From Dyella ginsengisoli LA-4 (GTDB taxonomy: Bacteria > Pseudomonadota > Gammaproteobacteria > Xanthomonadales > Rhodanobacteraceae): a stretch of DNA of 64,000 bases. Position 1 is the first letter of the stretch; every line of letters begins with the position of its first letter. The notes beneath the pieces were generated by a model that was not told the origin of the DNA, made no database searches, and saw only the letters and a list, made by a program, of their open reading frames with translations. Positions 55,263 to 64,000 of this stretch are shown piece after piece. Location: positions 124,001 through 188,000 of the forward strand of contig NZ_AMSF01000016.1 in NCBI RefSeq assembly GCF_000334915.1, read 5' to 3'. Made by a program: the position numbers and the translations under genes.

Positions 55263-57197
55263 TCAACTCTGGATGGCGGGATTGCCCAGCTTGGTGGACC
55301 CGGCGTCCCCTCGCGGCGGCAGCGGTGGCACCGGACCGGAGGAGCCTCCCGACTTGTTCCAGTCCGCTGGCGGACCGGGAACGCGGCCGGCCATGATCTC
55401 ATCGATCTGATGCGCATCGATGGTCTCGTACTGGAGCAGCGCTTCGGCCATCACATGGAGCTTGTCGATGTTCTCGGTAAGCAGCTGCCTGGTTCTCGCA
55501 TAGGCCCTGTCCAGGATGCCCCGCACGACAGCGTCGATCTTGCTCGCCGTCTCGTTGGAGATGCTCTTGTGCTGGGTTACCGAACGCCCGAGGAACACCT
55601 CGTCCTCGTCCTCACCATAGGTAATGGGACCGAGCTCGTCCGACAGACCCCACTTCGTGGCCATGTTGCGGGCCATCTTGGTGGCGCGCTCGATGTCATT
55701 GGAGGCGCCAGTGGTCACCTTGTCCGCACCAAAAATGATCTCTTCGGCGACGCGCCCGCCGTAGAGGGAGCACAACTGCGACTGGATCGCGACCCGGTTG
55801 ATGCTGTACTTGTCATTCTCCGGCAGATACATGGTGACACCCAGCGCCCGACCACGCGGAATGATCGTCACCTTGTAGACCGGGTCATGCTCGGGTACGA
55901 GGCGACCCACGATCGCATGTCCTGCCTCGTGGTAGGCCGTAAGCTTCTTTTCGTCCTCGCTCATCGCCATGGAGCGCCGCTCGGCGCCCATGAGGATCTT
56001 GTCGCGAGCCTTGTCCAGGTGCGTCATACGGACCTCACGCGCGTTTTCGCGCGCGGCAAACAGGGCTGCCTCATTGACGAGGTTGGCCAGGTCCGCACCC
56101 GAAAAGCCTGGCGTACCACGAGCGATCACCATCGGGTCGACGTCGCTGGCCATCGGAACCTTGCGCAGATGCACCTTGAGGATCTGCTCCCTGCCCTTCA
56201 CGTCCGGTAGTCCGACCACCACCTGGCGGTCGAAGCGGCCCGGCCGCAGCAGTGCCGGATCGAGCACGTCGGGCCGGTTGGTCGCGGCGATGACGATGAT
56301 GCCCTCGGTACCTTCGAAGCCATCCATCTCGACCAGCAGCTGGTTGAGCGTCTGCTCGCGCTCGTCGTGACCGCCTCCCAGACCGGCGCCACGGTGGCGA
56401 CCGACCGCGTCGATCTCGTCGATGAAGATGATGCAGGGAGCATGCTTCTTGGCCTGCTCGAACATGTCGCGAACGCGGCTGGCACCCACACCCACGAACA
56501 TTTCGACGAAGTCCGAGCCGGAGATGGAGAAGAACGGTACTTTCGCCTCTCCGGCGATCGCCTTGGCCAGCAGCGTCTTGCCGGTACCCGGGGGACCGAC
56601 CATCAGGACGCCGCGCGGGATCTTGCCACCGAGCTTCTGGAACTTGCCCGGGTCGCGGAGGAATTCGACCAACTCGCCCACTTCCTCCTTGGCTTCGTCA
56701 CAACCGGCCACATCGGAGAAATTCACCTTGACCTGGTCTTCGCCCTGCAGCTTGGCGCGGGAGCGCCCGAAGCTCATCGCTCCGCGTCCGCCAGCGCCGG
56801 ACTGCATCTGTCGCATGAACCAGATGAACACCGCCGCGATCAGGATCACCGGCAGCCAGCTGATCAGAAGGTTCATCAACGAGAACCCGGGAGCGGCATC
56901 CTGGCGGACCTCCACCCCCTTCTCCTGCATCTGCTTGACCACTGAATTGGTGGAAAAGCCCAGAACCGGCGCCACGGTCCGGAAGCTGCTTCCATCCTTG
57001 AGCTTGCCGCTGATGGTCGCGGGGTTCTCCGCGCTGATCGTGGCGCTGGATACGTTGCCGTTGTCGACGTTCTGCACGAACGCGCTGTACGGTAGATCCG
57101 AAGCGGCACCACCGTGCGGGTTGAAGCTCTGGAACACGGCGATGAGCACCACCGCGATGATCAGCCAGAGCAACAGGTTTTTCGCCATCTCGTTCAT
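55263..57197 (-). CDS. ftsH: ATP-dependent zinc metalloprotease FtsH
   Basis: 644 residues. Two membrane segments (about 6-23 and 108-127) flank a small periplasmic domain. The AAA+ module has GPPGTGKT (Walker A), IDEIDAVG (Walker B) and the second region of homology; the protease carries HEAGH zinc site. It extracts and degrades membrane proteins and short-lived regulators such as LpxC and sigma-32. It overlaps the rlmE stop by four bases, the conserved rlmE-ftsH order. Confidence 0.98.
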   Translation of the reverse strand: MNEMAKNLLLWLIIAVVLIAVFQSFNPHGGAASDLPYSAFVQNVDNGNVSSATISAENPATISGKLKDGSSFRTVAPVLGFSTNSVVKQMQEKGVEVRQDAAPGFSLMNLLISWLPVILIAAVFIWFMRQMQSGAGGRGAMSFGRSRAKLQGEDQVKVNFSDVAGCDEAKEEVGELVEFLRDPGKFQKLGGKIPRGVLMVGPPGTGKTLLAKAIAGEAKVPFFSISGSDFVEMFVGVGASRVRDMFEQAKKHAPCIIFIDEIDAVGRHRGAGLGGGHDEREQTLNQLLVEMDGFEGTEGIIVIAATNRPDVLDPALLRPGRFDRQVVVGLPDVKGREQILKVHLRKVPMASDVDPMVIARGTPGFSGADLANLVNEAALFAARENAREVRMTHLDKARDKILMGAERRSMAMSEDEKKLTAYHEAGHAIVGRLVPEHDPVYKVTIIPRGRALGVTMYLPENDKYSINRVAIQSQLCSLYGGRVAEEIIFGADKVTTGASNDIERATKMARNMATKWGLSDELGPITYGEDEDEVFLGRSVTQHKSISNETASKIDAVVRGILDRAYARTRQLLTENIDKLHVMAEALLQYETIDAHQIDEIMAGRVPGPPADWNKSGGSSGPVPPLPPRGDAGSTKLGNPAIQS

Positions 57198-57844
57198 GCG
57201 CGGTTTCCGCCCGGTTGCGCGCCCGGAGCCTTGAGCCCCGTTGCCAGCGCGTATACCTCCCGCGAACGCGCGCGGGAAGCCTTAGGTTTACGCATAGTCA
57301 CGCGCGAAAAGTCCGCACGCAAGCTACGCAGGTAATCGTCGAAGCCCGTTCCCTGGAACAGCTTAATGAGGAACGACCCGCCAGGCTTGAGCCACTGCTT
57401 GCTGAAATCCAGCGCCAGTTCAGCCAGATCCATGGACCGGATCTGGTCGGCCAAGGCCACGCCACTCATATTGGGGGCCATGTCCGAGAGGACAAGATCG
57501 AGCTTCTTTCCGTCCAGCATGGCCTCCAGTTGCGACAAAACGTCCGCCTCGCGGAAGTCGCCCTGCAGGAACTCGACCCCCGCGATGCCCTGCATCGGCA
57601 GGATATCCAGCGCCACGACACGGCCGGTATCGCCCAGCCGCTGCCGCACCAGCTGCGACCAGCCCCCCGGGGCCGCCCCGAGGTCGACCACGGAAATGCC
57701 GGGCTTGAGCAGGTGGTCGCGTTCGATCAGCTCCTCCAGCTTGTAGACGGCACGCGAGCGCACGCCCTCGGCCTGCGCCTTCTTCACATACACGTCGTCG
57801 AAATGCTCCCGCAGCCAGCGGGAACTGCTTTTGCTGCGGGACAT
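57194..57844 (-). CDS. rlmE: 23S rRNA (uridine-2552-2'-O)-methyltransferase
   Basis: 216 residues from ATG 57844 ([15 protein letters not shown]). Rossmann methyltransferase with [12 protein letters not shown] (SAM site) and the K-D-K-E set seen as [15 protein letters not shown] and [12 protein letters not shown]. RlmE methylates U2552 in the A loop of 23S rRNA. An upstream ATG at 57880 has a better binding site (AAAGG) and would add 12 residues, so the start is uncertain. It is coupled to ftsH and divergent from yhbY, as in E. coli. Confidence 0.94.
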   Translation of the reverse strand: MSRSKSSSRWLREHFDDVYVKKAQAEGVRSRAVYKLEELIERDHLLKPGISVVDLGAAPGGWSQLVRQRLGDTGRVVALDILPMQGIAGVEFLQGDFREADVLSQLEAMLDGKKLDLVLSDMAPNMSGVALADQIRSMDLAELALDFSKQWLKPGGSFLIKLFQGTGFDDYLRSLRADFSRVTMRKPKASRARSREVYALATGLKAPGAQPGGNRA

Positions 57845-57925
57845 GACCGGCAACACCACAGATACGGAAACGGTCGGCATGATAACCTTTGCGGTCCTGC
57901 AACCGCGAATCGAGCATCGGTCCCC

Positions 57926-58222
57926 ATGGCCCTGTCCCCCTCCCAGCGGCGCTACCTGCGCAGCCTCGCCCACGATCTGAACCCCGTGATCCTGCTCGGA
58001 GCGAAGGGAGCGACCGAGGCCGTGGTGAAGGAACTGGGCCAGGCGCTCGACCACCATGAGCTGGTGAAGGTGAAGCTCTCCGGCGGTGACAAGGACGAGC
58101 GCCAGTCACAGATCGATTTCCTCATCGAGGGCACCGGCGCGGAGAACGTGCAGGAGATCGGCCACATCGTGGTGCTGTTCCGTCGCAACGCCGACGACCC
58201 GAAGCTTGCCCTGCCGCGCTGA
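57926..58222 (+). CDS. yhbY: Ribosome assembly RNA-binding protein YhbY
   Basis: 98 residues, one CRM domain. The opening SPSQRRYLRSLAHDLNPVILLGAKGATEAVVKEL contains the conserved GAKG loop, and a basic surface (VKVKLSGGDKDERQ) follows. YhbY associates with pre-50S ribosomal particles. It is divergent from rlmE and overlaps the start of the next gene by one base (TGATG). The ATG at 57926 gives the family start and length. Confidence 0.95.
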   Translation: MALSPSQRRYLRSLAHDLNPVILLGAKGATEAVVKELGQALDHHELVKVKLSGGDKDERQSQIDFLIEGTGAENVQEIGHIVVLFRRNADDPKLALPR

Positions 58223-58599
58223 TGGATCTCTCGCTCGACCTGCCCGGCTCCTTCCTGTTCGTACGGCGTACCGCCGCGAGGAGCATTACCGTGGTCGACC
58301 GGGAGATCGCCGCCAGCTTCGTGCTGGCCCCGGATCGGCTGCTGGAGGACTGGCCCGTCGCTGACGCCCGGATGTTGGCCACCTCCCACGCCGAGACGGT
58401 GCTCGGACTGCAGCCTGAACTGGTGTTGCTCGGCAGCGGTGAGCACCAGGTATTCCCGCCGATGGCCTTCCTTGCCGCCTTTCTGGGCAAGGGTATCGGC
58501 ATCGAAGTGATGGACAACGCTGCGGCCGCCCGCACCTACGACCTGCTCGCCGCCGAGGGCCGCCGAGTCGTGGCCTGCTTCATTCTTCCGGGCAACTGA
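58222..58599 (+). CDS. Mth938-like domain protein (DUF498/NDUFAF3 family)
   Basis: 125 residues. ADARMLATSHAETVLGLQPELVLLGSGEHQVFPP and GIGIEVMDNAAAARTYDLLAAEGRRVVACFIL are the hallmark blocks of the Mth938/DUF498 fold, related to the mitochondrial complex I assembly factor NDUFAF3. No catalytic residues are apparent, and the bacterial role is not established. Soluble and cytoplasmic. It is coupled to yhbY by a one-base overlap and is convergent with nlpD, 17 bases apart. Confidence 0.88.
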   Translation: MDLSLDLPGSFLFVRRTAARSITVVDREIAASFVLAPDRLLEDWPVADARMLATSHAETVLGLQPELVLLGSGEHQVFPPMAFLAAFLGKGIGIEVMDNAAAARTYDLLAAEGRRVVACFILPGN

Positions 58600-58616
58600 C
58601 CGGGTTCCGCGCCTGC

Positions 58617-59531
58617 TCAGCGGGCAGGCAGGAAGTCCATGGGATTGACCGGATTGCCATTGCGGCGGATCTGGAACTGCAGTTCGTCCTGCGAGGCCCC
58701 GGTCGACCCCATCTCCGCGATGACCTGGCCGGCGGACACCCGCTGCCCCTCCTTCACGAGGCGCTTGCGGTTGTGCCCGTAGGCAGAAAGGAAGTCGTCG
58801 TTGTGCTTGACGATGATGAGCTCCCCATAGCCCACCAACCCGTTGCCGCTGTAGACCACCACGCCATCGGCGGCAGCCCGGACCGGGCTTCCCGCGCGCC
58901 CGCCGATCTCGATCCCGGGGATCGCGTCGCCGCTCTGGAACCCCTTGATCACGGTGCCGTCCGCCGGCCAGCGCCAGGCGATGCCACTGACCCGGCGAGA
59001 CCCGCCGGGCGGCAAGGCTGGGGCAGGCGGCGGAGCCGGGCTCTGGACCGCAGCCTCGCCCGCTACCGGAACCGCATCACCCGCAGCAGGCACGGAGGCG
59101 GAATGTGCAGTGGCGGGTGCCACGGGTGCTCTGGCGACCGTCGGTACTTCAGCGCGGGATGCGGATGAGGTGCGCTCCGGTGCGCGGGCGACGGAACGCG
59201 CCGGCTCAGCCGGTCGGGACTTGCTGCTCGCGCCCGAGGGGTGCATGAGCAGCACCTGCCCGGGCCAGATCGTGTACGGCGCCGAGATTCCGTTCCACTG
59301 CGCCACGTCGCGGAAGTCCTTGCCGTGGCGGAAAGCGATGGAGTACAGCGTGTCGCCCTTCTCCACCCGGTAGGTGCCGGACGCGCCGGGATGAGTAATG
59401 ACGCGGGATGGAGCCCGATACGACGGAGCGCTCCGGCTGGTCGGCTGCACCACGACCGAACGGGGTGTCCCGCACGCCGCCAACAGACAGGCCGCGGCCG
59501 CCAACCCGAACGCCTGGAGATGTCCTTTCAT
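58617..59531 (-). CDS. nlpD: NlpD-like lipoprotein: LysM and degenerate LytM
   Basis: 304 residues. Lipobox LAAC (Cys20) anchors it to the outer membrane. LysM (about 52-96, YRVEKGDTLYSIAFRHGKDFRDVAQWNGI), a Pro/Ala-rich linker, then a LytM (M23) domain (about 190-304). The zinc residues are replaced: GIEIGG where active enzymes have GIDI, and ELQFQI where they have the HxH of LHFEI, so it should not cut peptidoglycan but act like E. coli NlpD, activating the amidase AmiC. Downstream is a convergent gene; rpoS, the usual neighbour, is absent. ATG 59543 is an alternative start. Confidence 0.92.
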   Translation of the reverse strand: MKGHLQAFGLAAAACLLAACGTPRSVVVQPTSRSAPSYRAPSRVITHPGASGTYRVEKGDTLYSIAFRHGKDFRDVAQWNGISAPYTIWPGQVLLMHPSGASSKSRPAEPARSVARAPERTSSASRAEVPTVARAPVAPATAHSASVPAAGDAVPVAGEAAVQSPAPPPAPALPPGGSRRVSGIAWRWPADGTVIKGFQSGDAIPGIEIGGRAGSPVRAAADGVVVYSGNGLVGYGELIIVKHNDDFLSAYGHNRKRLVKEGQRVSAGQVIAEMGSTGASQDELQFQIRRNGNPVNPMDFLPAR

Positions 59532-59593
59532 GCCCCGAAGCATACCGATGCCGGCCCGGCCTGCCCATGCACGGTCAGCGGCAAACCGGACGC

Positions 59594-60199
59594 TCAACGC
59601 CACAGGACCCACCACGCGCCCAGCCCCGCGAGAATGACCACGGTCGCCCAGCCGATCCGCTCGATGTTCCGATGCAACACCTGCTCGGCACGCTCGCCGA
59701 CCAGCCGCACCAACAGCGCCAGCAGCCAGACCCGCTTGCCGCGACCCACGGCCATGCAGGCGAGGAACGGCAGCAGCGGCACGCCGACGATGCCGGCAGC
59801 CCATGTCACGAACTTCATCGGGATCACCGGCTGCAGCGCGGCGAGCATCAACGCGCCGAGCATGGCCAGCCAGTGCCGGTTCATGTCGTCCCGCAGGTGC
59901 CCGACCCAGGTACCGATGGTCTGCTGCATGCCGGGGCTCAGCAGCGGGTGGATGCCCTGGTACGCCCAGTGCCCCAACGCATAGCCGACCAGCGAGCCGA
60001 GCAGGGAAAACAGCAGGCTGATGTTGGCGTAAAAGAAAGCCTTGTGCCGACGTCCCAGCATCATCGGCGCGAGCATCACCTCCGGCATCACCGGGAAGAT
60101 GAAAGCCTCGATGAAGCTCAGTCCACACAGGTAGGGCACCGCGCGGGGATGGCGCGCCCAGACCAGCGCCCGCGCATACAGCGCGCCGAACAATCGCAT
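59594..60199 (-). CDS. yqaA: YqaA-family inner membrane protein (DedA/VTT type)
   Basis: 201 residues with about five hydrophobic segments. LSFIEAFIFPVMPEVMLAPMML contains the acidic and proline residues typical of the DedA/VTT fold, as does LGALMLAALQPVIPMKFVTWAAGIVGV, with reentrant-loop character. Family members are linked to lipid scrambling or flipping and membrane homeostasis; the exact substrate of YqaA is unknown. It overlaps the pcm stop by one base (TGATG) and lies between pcm and nlpD, a common position in xanthomonads. Confidence 0.88.
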   Translation of the reverse strand: MRLFGALYARALVWARHPRAVPYLCGLSFIEAFIFPVMPEVMLAPMMLGRRHKAFFYANISLLFSLLGSLVGYALGHWAYQGIHPLLSPGMQQTIGTWVGHLRDDMNRHWLAMLGALMLAALQPVIPMKFVTWAAGIVGVPLLPFLACMAVGRGKRVWLLALLVRLVGERAEQVLHRNIERIGWATVVILAGLGAWWVLWR

Positions 60200-60879
60200 C
60201 AGCCGATGCCCCCCAGCAGCGGCACGAAGCTCACCGGGCCGAGCTCCTCCTGCACGAAGTCGCCCTTCCCGTCACCGCGCATGCGTATCAGCGTCTGGCT
60301 GCTCGGCGACCCGACCGGGGCCACCAGCACGCCGGTCGGCGTCATCTGATCGAGGATGGCGTGGGGAATCGCATCGCCTGCGGCAGTGAGGATCACCGCA
60401 TCGAACGGCCCCTCGTCCGGCCAACCCAGCTTGCCGTCGTCATAACGCGAGCGCAGGTTGGTGATACCCAGCTGACGGAAGCGGCGACGCGCCTGGCGAA
60501 GCAGTTCCTCGATCCGTTCGACGGTGTAGACCTGCGGCACCAGCGCGGACAGCACGGCCGCCTGGTAGCCGGAGCCGGTGCCGATCTCCAGCACTTTCTG
60601 CGGCATGCCGAACTCGAGCAGTGCCTCGGTCATCCGCGCCACTACCCAGGGCTGGGAGATGGTCTGGCCATGGCCGATCGGCAGCGCGGTGTTCTCGTAC
60701 GCGCGCGAATGCAGCGCCTGGTCGATGAAGTGATGCCTCGGCAGATTGCGGATCACGTCGATCACGCGGGCATCCTGTATGCCGCTCTCCTTCAGAGTGG
60801 CGGCCAGGCGGTCCCGCGCGCGTTGCGAGGTCATGCCCTCGCCCTTGAGTGCCGACGGCGGCAGCGGATGGATGTTCAT
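60199..60879 (-). CDS. pcm: Protein-L-isoaspartate O-methyltransferase
   Basis: 226 residues. SAM-binding [18 protein letters not shown] (about 96-113), the family motif [23 protein letters not shown], and [16 protein letters not shown]. It methylates abnormal L-isoaspartyl residues in aged proteins so they can revert. It begins 3 bases after the surE stop, and yqaA is coupled by one base downstream. An inner ATG at 60834 ([10 protein letters not shown]) is a possible start. Confidence 0.95.
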   Translation of the reverse strand: MNIHPLPPSALKGEGMTSQRARDRLAATLKESGIQDARVIDVIRNLPRHHFIDQALHSRAYENTALPIGHGQTISQPWVVARMTEALLEFGMPQKVLEIGTGSGYQAAVLSALVPQVYTVERIEELLRQARRRFRQLGITNLRSRYDDGKLGWPDEGPFDAVILTAAGDAIPHAILDQMTPTGVLVAPVGSPSSQTLIRMRGDGKGDFVQEELGPVSFVPLLGGIG

Positions 60880-60882
60880 CGC

Positions 60883-61662
60883 TCAGGCTGCCTCGTCGTC
60901 GATCGCATCGCTCATTGCCTGCATCCAGCCGCTCACCTTGTCCAGCGCCTGGTAGCGGGTGAGATCGACGTGGATCGGCGTCACCGAGACATAGCCGCGT
61001 CGCACGGCATCGAAGTCGGTGCCGGGGCCATCGTCCTCGGCGGGGCCTGCCGGCCCGATCCACCAGATCGGGCGCCCGCGGGGGTCGTTCTGCTCGATGC
61101 ACGCCGCAGCCCGATGACGCTTGCCCAACCTGGCCACCTCGAAACCGCGGATCTGCTCCCAGGGGAGGTCCGGCACATTGACGTTGAGGATGGTGTCGGC
61201 CGGCAACGGATCGACCAGCAGGCGCTCCATCAGCAGGCGCACGGCCCGCGCGGCCGATTCGTAATGCTCGCCCCGGTGATCCTTGCTGACCAGCGACACG
61301 GCGATCGCCGGCAGGCCGAGGAAGCGTCCCTCCATCGCGGCCGACACGGTGCCGGAATAGATCACGTCATCGCCGAGGTTGGCCGAATTGTTGATTCCCG
61401 AAACGACGATGTGCGGCTCCTCGTCGAGCAGGCCTGACAGTGCAAGATGCACGCAGTCGGTAGGCGTCCCGGCAACGCGGTAGTAGCCGTTGTCCATGCG
61501 GGCGACGCGGATCGGAGCGTCCAGGGTAAGCGAGTTGCTGGCACCGGAGCGATCCCGGTCGGGCGCCACCACGGTTACTTTCCCCACCGCGCCGAGGCGC
61601 TCGGCGAGCACGCGGATGCCCGGTGCATCCACGCCATCATCGTTGCTTACCAGGACTCGCAT
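60883..61662 (-). CDS. surE: 5'/3'-nucleotidase SurE
   Basis: 259 residues. The metal site NDDGVDAPG (7-15) is at the N-terminus, followed by [28 protein letters not shown] and [26 protein letters not shown]. SurE removes phosphate from nucleoside monophosphates and short polyphosphate, a stationary-phase and stress survival function. First of the surE-pcm-yqaA-nlpD run. A divergent smr gene separates it from truD, with which it is adjacent in E. coli. Confidence 0.97.
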   Translation of the reverse strand: MRVLVSNDDGVDAPGIRVLAERLGAVGKVTVVAPDRDRSGASNSLTLDAPIRVARMDNGYYRVAGTPTDCVHLALSGLLDEEPHIVVSGINNSANLGDDVIYSGTVSAAMEGRFLGLPAIAVSLVSKDHRGEHYESAARAVRLLMERLLVDPLPADTILNVNVPDLPWEQIRGFEVARLGKRHRAAACIEQNDPRGRPIWWIGPAGPAEDDGPGTDFDAVRRGYVSVTPIHVDLTRYQALDKVSGWMQAMSDAIDDEAA

Positions 61663-61817
61663 GCTGTTCCGTCGAATGGCCGTGAACGGGGCGTCGCCAA
61701 ACCGGCCTGCGCCACCAAGTGCAGGGCTTCGAGTCTAACCGAGCGGCCAACCTGTTTCACGAGAAAACCGGCCGAACAGGCTGTCCCGGATCGAAGTCCA
61801 TTCGTTAGCATGGCGGC

Positions 61818-62369
61818 ATGAAGCGCCGCGCTCCCATCACGGTCACCGAGGACGACGCTCGCCTGTTCCGGGAGGCGATCGGCGAGGTCCGCCGGCTGGA
61901 GGCCGAACCGGCTCCGCAGGCAGGCCCGCGCCCGGAGCCGCGGGCACGGATGCTGGAGGCAGACGAGGCGGCGGTGCCCGGCGAACTGCTCGACATGGCC
62001 TTCGATCCCGCCCTTATGGAGGTCGGCGAGGAACTGGGCTTCCTGCAGGACGGTTACCCGCCGAAACTGCTCAAACAGCTCAAGCGCGGCCAGTTCAGCG
62101 TGCAGGACGACCTGGACCTGCACCACATGAACGCCGCGGCAGCACAGGCCAGCATCGCCGATTTCCTGGCCGAGGCGAAGGAACGGGGCCTGCGCTGCGT
62201 GCGCATCGTGCATGGCAAGGGATTGCGCTCCAAATCCGCCGGCCCGGTGCTCAAGGCACTGACCGACCGCCTGCTGCGCCGGCGCGCGGACGTGATCGCC
62301 TTCGCCTCCGCACGTCCGGCGCAAGGCGGCACCGGAGCGGTGGTTGTACTGCTGGCGGCACGCCGCTAG
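61818..62369 (+). CDS. Smr domain protein (SmrB-like)
   Basis: 183 residues. The N-terminal half is a charged linker; the C-terminal Smr domain (about 95-183) shows LDLHHM, the catalytic-type motif, and RIVHGKGLRSKSAGPVLK, the HGKG loop. Smr proteins related to E. coli SmrB cut mRNA at collided ribosomes. The similar length and N-terminal extension suggest SmrB, but SmrA-type relatives exist, so no symbol is given. It sits between the divergent surE and convergent truD, whose stop is 9 bases away. Confidence 0.9.
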   Translation: MKRRAPITVTEDDARLFREAIGEVRRLEAEPAPQAGPRPEPRARMLEADEAAVPGELLDMAFDPALMEVGEELGFLQDGYPPKLLKQLKRGQFSVQDDLDLHHMNAAAAQASIADFLAEAKERGLRCVRIVHGKGLRSKSAGPVLKALTDRLLRRRADVIAFASARPAQGGTGAVVVLLAARR

Positions 62370-62378
62370 CGGCGGCAC

Positions 62379-63395
62379 TCAGCCGATCGTGGCCAGCTCG
62401 CGGATCACCGTCGTGGCATAGGCGCCCGCCGGCAGCTCGAAGCGCAGCTCGAGCGCGTCCGCAGATAGCCAGTTCCAGGCCAGCCCGGCGGGCAGCAGGC
62501 GTAGCGCACGCCGGTCGTGACTCATCCGCGCAGCGGTCAATCCATCGGCAAGATCCTGCCAGCCGGCCGCGATGCGCTGCTCCAGCTCAGCCACCGCACC
62601 CTGCGAGGCCGGATCGCCCTCACCCCACAACGGACCTGTCGGATGGATATCGCCCTGCGCCAGCCGCCCGGCCAGCACCGCATCGAACGGCTCCGGGCCG
62701 AACCAGGAGCGGGACCCCGCCAGCGCCCAGATCTCGCCCTCCAATGCGGTGTCCCAGTTGCCCTGCTCCACCCGCTCGGCCAGCACGCTGTTGAAGATCT
62801 GCGAGCGCGCAGCTGAGAGCAGCAGGCTGCGCTTGTCGCGGTCGACCCGACGCCCGGCGAACATCGCTCGGGCCTGGGCCAGGTTGCCACCCTCCCGACC
62901 GAAACGCTGCTCGCCGAAATAGTTCGGCACCCCTCGCGCGGACATCTGCTGCAGCACCCGCTCGGCCGTCTCGCGGTCGCCCCGGACTTCGCGCAGGACG
63001 ATCACGAAGCGGTTGCCGCGCAGACCGCCGCGCTTGAGCTTGCGGCCGTGGCGCGTGGCGGTAAGCACCTTCACCTCCTCGTAGGGGAAGGCCGACCAGT
63101 CCGGATCCGCGCGCCCGGGGAGCTGCACGGAGAACGCCTGGCGGGTGACCGCATGGCGATCCTTCAACCCGGCATAGCCCACGTTGACCGGTGGCACGCC
63201 CGCGAACTTCGCCAGCTCCCGGGCCACCCAGTCGGTGTTGGCGCCGCGCTTCTCCACCCACAGCAGGGCGTGCTCGCCGGCACCATCGGCGTCGTAGCCG
63301 AGCAGTTCCTCGACCTGGAAATCCTCGGGCGTGGCGCGCAGCCGGGCGGTCAGCGGCACCGGGCCGTAGGCGGTGGGCAATTCGGAAACGGACAT
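62379..63395 (-). CDS. truD: tRNA pseudouridine(13) synthase
   Basis: 338 residues. Catalytic Asp79 is in VGYAGLKDRHAVTRQ, with the N-terminal FQVEELLGYDADGAGEHALLWVEKRGANT and the later RGVPNYFGEQRFGREGGN block that define TruD. It makes pseudouridine at position 13 of tRNA-Glu and some mRNAs. The TRUD insertion domain (about 150-300) is present. It is convergent with smr and 36 bases after mgtE. Confidence 0.97.
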   Translation of the reverse strand: MSVSELPTAYGPVPLTARLRATPEDFQVEELLGYDADGAGEHALLWVEKRGANTDWVARELAKFAGVPPVNVGYAGLKDRHAVTRQAFSVQLPGRADPDWSAFPYEEVKVLTATRHGRKLKRGGLRGNRFVIVLREVRGDRETAERVLQQMSARGVPNYFGEQRFGREGGNLAQARAMFAGRRVDRDKRSLLLSAARSQIFNSVLAERVEQGNWDTALEGEIWALAGSRSWFGPEPFDAVLAGRLAQGDIHPTGPLWGEGDPASQGAVAELEQRIAAGWQDLADGLTAARMSHDRRALRLLPAGLAWNWLSADALELRFELPAGAYATTVIRELATIG

Positions 63396-63431
63396 GGCAC
63401 TCCGCCGGCCGCGCCGGCATGCAGGAAAGCG

Positions 63432-64000
63432 TTACATCAGGAACAGCGTGGCCAGACCAAGGAAGATGAAGAAGCCGCCGCTGTCGGTCATGAAGGTGAG
63501 GAACACGCTGGCACCCAGCGCCGGATCGCGCCCCAGACGGATCAGCGCCATCGGGATACCCACGCCCATGAACGCCGCCAACAGCAGGTTCAGTGTCATG
63601 GCGGCGGTCATGACCAGGCCGAGCATCGGACTGTCGTACAGCAGCGCCGCAACGGCGCCGATCACCCCGCCCCAGATCAGGCCGTTGAACAGCGCCACGC
63701 CCAGCTCCTTCTGCCATAGCCGGCGGATCGCATTGGGATTGACCTGGTCCAATGCCGAGGCACGCACGATCATCGTGATGGTCTGGTTGCCCGAGTTGCC
63801 TCCGATACCGGCGACGATGGGCATCAGGGTGGCCAGCGCCACCAGCTTCTCGATCGAATTCTCGAACAGGCCGATCACGCGGGACGCCAGGAACGCGGTC
63901 ACCAGGTTGATCGCCAGCCAGCTCCAGCGGTTGCGCACCGAGGCCCAGATCGAGGCGAAGATGTCTTCTTCCTCGCGCAGGCCGCCGCGGCTGAGCGACT
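63432..64000 (-). CDS. mgtE: Magnesium transporter MgtE, C-terminal part
   Basis: Partial: the frame runs off the right edge, so only the last 189 residues or so are seen. They form the membrane domain of MgtE: SIWASVRNRWSWLAINLVTAF, then about five membrane segments, including the pore region LMPIVAGIGGNSGNQTITMIVRASAL with the acidic and glycine-rich magnesium site, and FFIFLGLATLFLM at the end. The N-terminal and CBS regulatory domains lie beyond the window. It imports Mg2+ as a gated channel. truD follows 36 bases downstream. Confidence 0.93.
   Translation of the reverse strand, partial: SLSRGGLREEEDIFASIWASVRNRWSWLAINLVTAFLASRVIGLFENSIEKLVALATLMPIVAGIGGNSGNQTITMIVRASALDQVNPNAIRRLWQKELGVALFNGLIWGGVIGAVAALLYDSPMLGLVMTAAMTLNLLLAAFMGVGIPMALIRLGRDPALGASVFLTFMTDSGGFFIFLGLATLFLM

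Overview
This 64 kb window is GC-rich, gene-dense chromosomal DNA from a gammaproteobacterium. Gene content and order (rpoE-rseA-mucD-lepA-lepB-rnc-era-recO; tig-clpP-clpX-lon-hupB-ppiD; surE-pcm-yqaA-nlpD; yafS-like/rnhA/dnaQ facing gloB-mltD) together with DUF3228, a thioinosine-type phosphorylase and DUF4845 point to the Xanthomonadales, most likely a Rhodanobacteraceae member (Rhodanobacter/Dyella/Luteibacter/Frateuria-like). This is inferred from content; no rRNA is present to settle it. I see no insertion sequence, prophage, integrase, CRISPR array or origin.

Layout. 0-7 kb, + strand: DUF3228 protein, L,D-transpeptidase, then a tightly overlapping four-gene DNA repair cassette (MBL-fold exonuclease, ATP-dependent ligase, Lhr-type helicase, metallophosphoesterase). 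7-15 kb, - strand: cold shock protein; a purine salvage and cell-wall recycling group (thioinosine phosphorylase, FMN reductase, hpt, nagZ, CYTH protein, rlmD); and the ydbL/ydbH envelope pair. 15-24.4 kb: a REC-Hpt phosphorelay protein (+), then the envelope-stress and core operon rpoE-rseA-mucD-lepA-lepB-DUF4845-rnc-era-recO (-), led by a clear sigma-E/AlgU-type promoter. 24.5-30 kb: a five-domain c-di-GMP protein with an unrecognised partner (-), and a FadB/FadJ-type beta-oxidation enzyme (+). 30-35 kb, - strand: DUF2058, SlyX, UDP-glucose dehydrogenase, FKBP isomerase, Kef-type antiporter. 35-40 kb: tRNA-Ala/Glu/Asp, DUF1249, ppsR divergent from ppsA, and a PsrA-like TetR regulator with a candidate operator. 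40-47 kb: tRNA-Ser, PP2C phosphatase, dnaQ/rnhA/methyltransferase facing gloB/mltD, and ppiD. 47-55 kb, - strand: tRNA-Val/Asp, hupB, lon, clpX, clpP, tig and six further tRNAs. 55-64 kb: ftsH-rlmE, yhbY and an Mth938-like gene, nlpD-yqaA-pcm-surE, smr, truD, and the C-terminal part of mgtE running off the right edge.

How the genes work together. Most of the window is housekeeping: protein quality control (ClpXP, Lon, FtsH, trigger factor, PpiD, FkpA, MucD), envelope stress signalling, RNA maturation and ribosome biogenesis (Era, RNase III, RlmD, RlmE, YhbY, TruD), central carbon switching (PpsA/PpsR) and DNA maintenance. The most interesting points are the repair cassette with its possible operator, the unrecognised gene coupled to a pseudo-receiver/PAS/GAF/GGDEF/EAL protein, the 22-bp near-palindrome in front of the PsrA-like regulator, hairpins at gene junctions of stress operons, and two identical tRNA-Asp genes in inverted orientation 12 kb apart. 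I found no convincing new multi-gene defence or mobile system.
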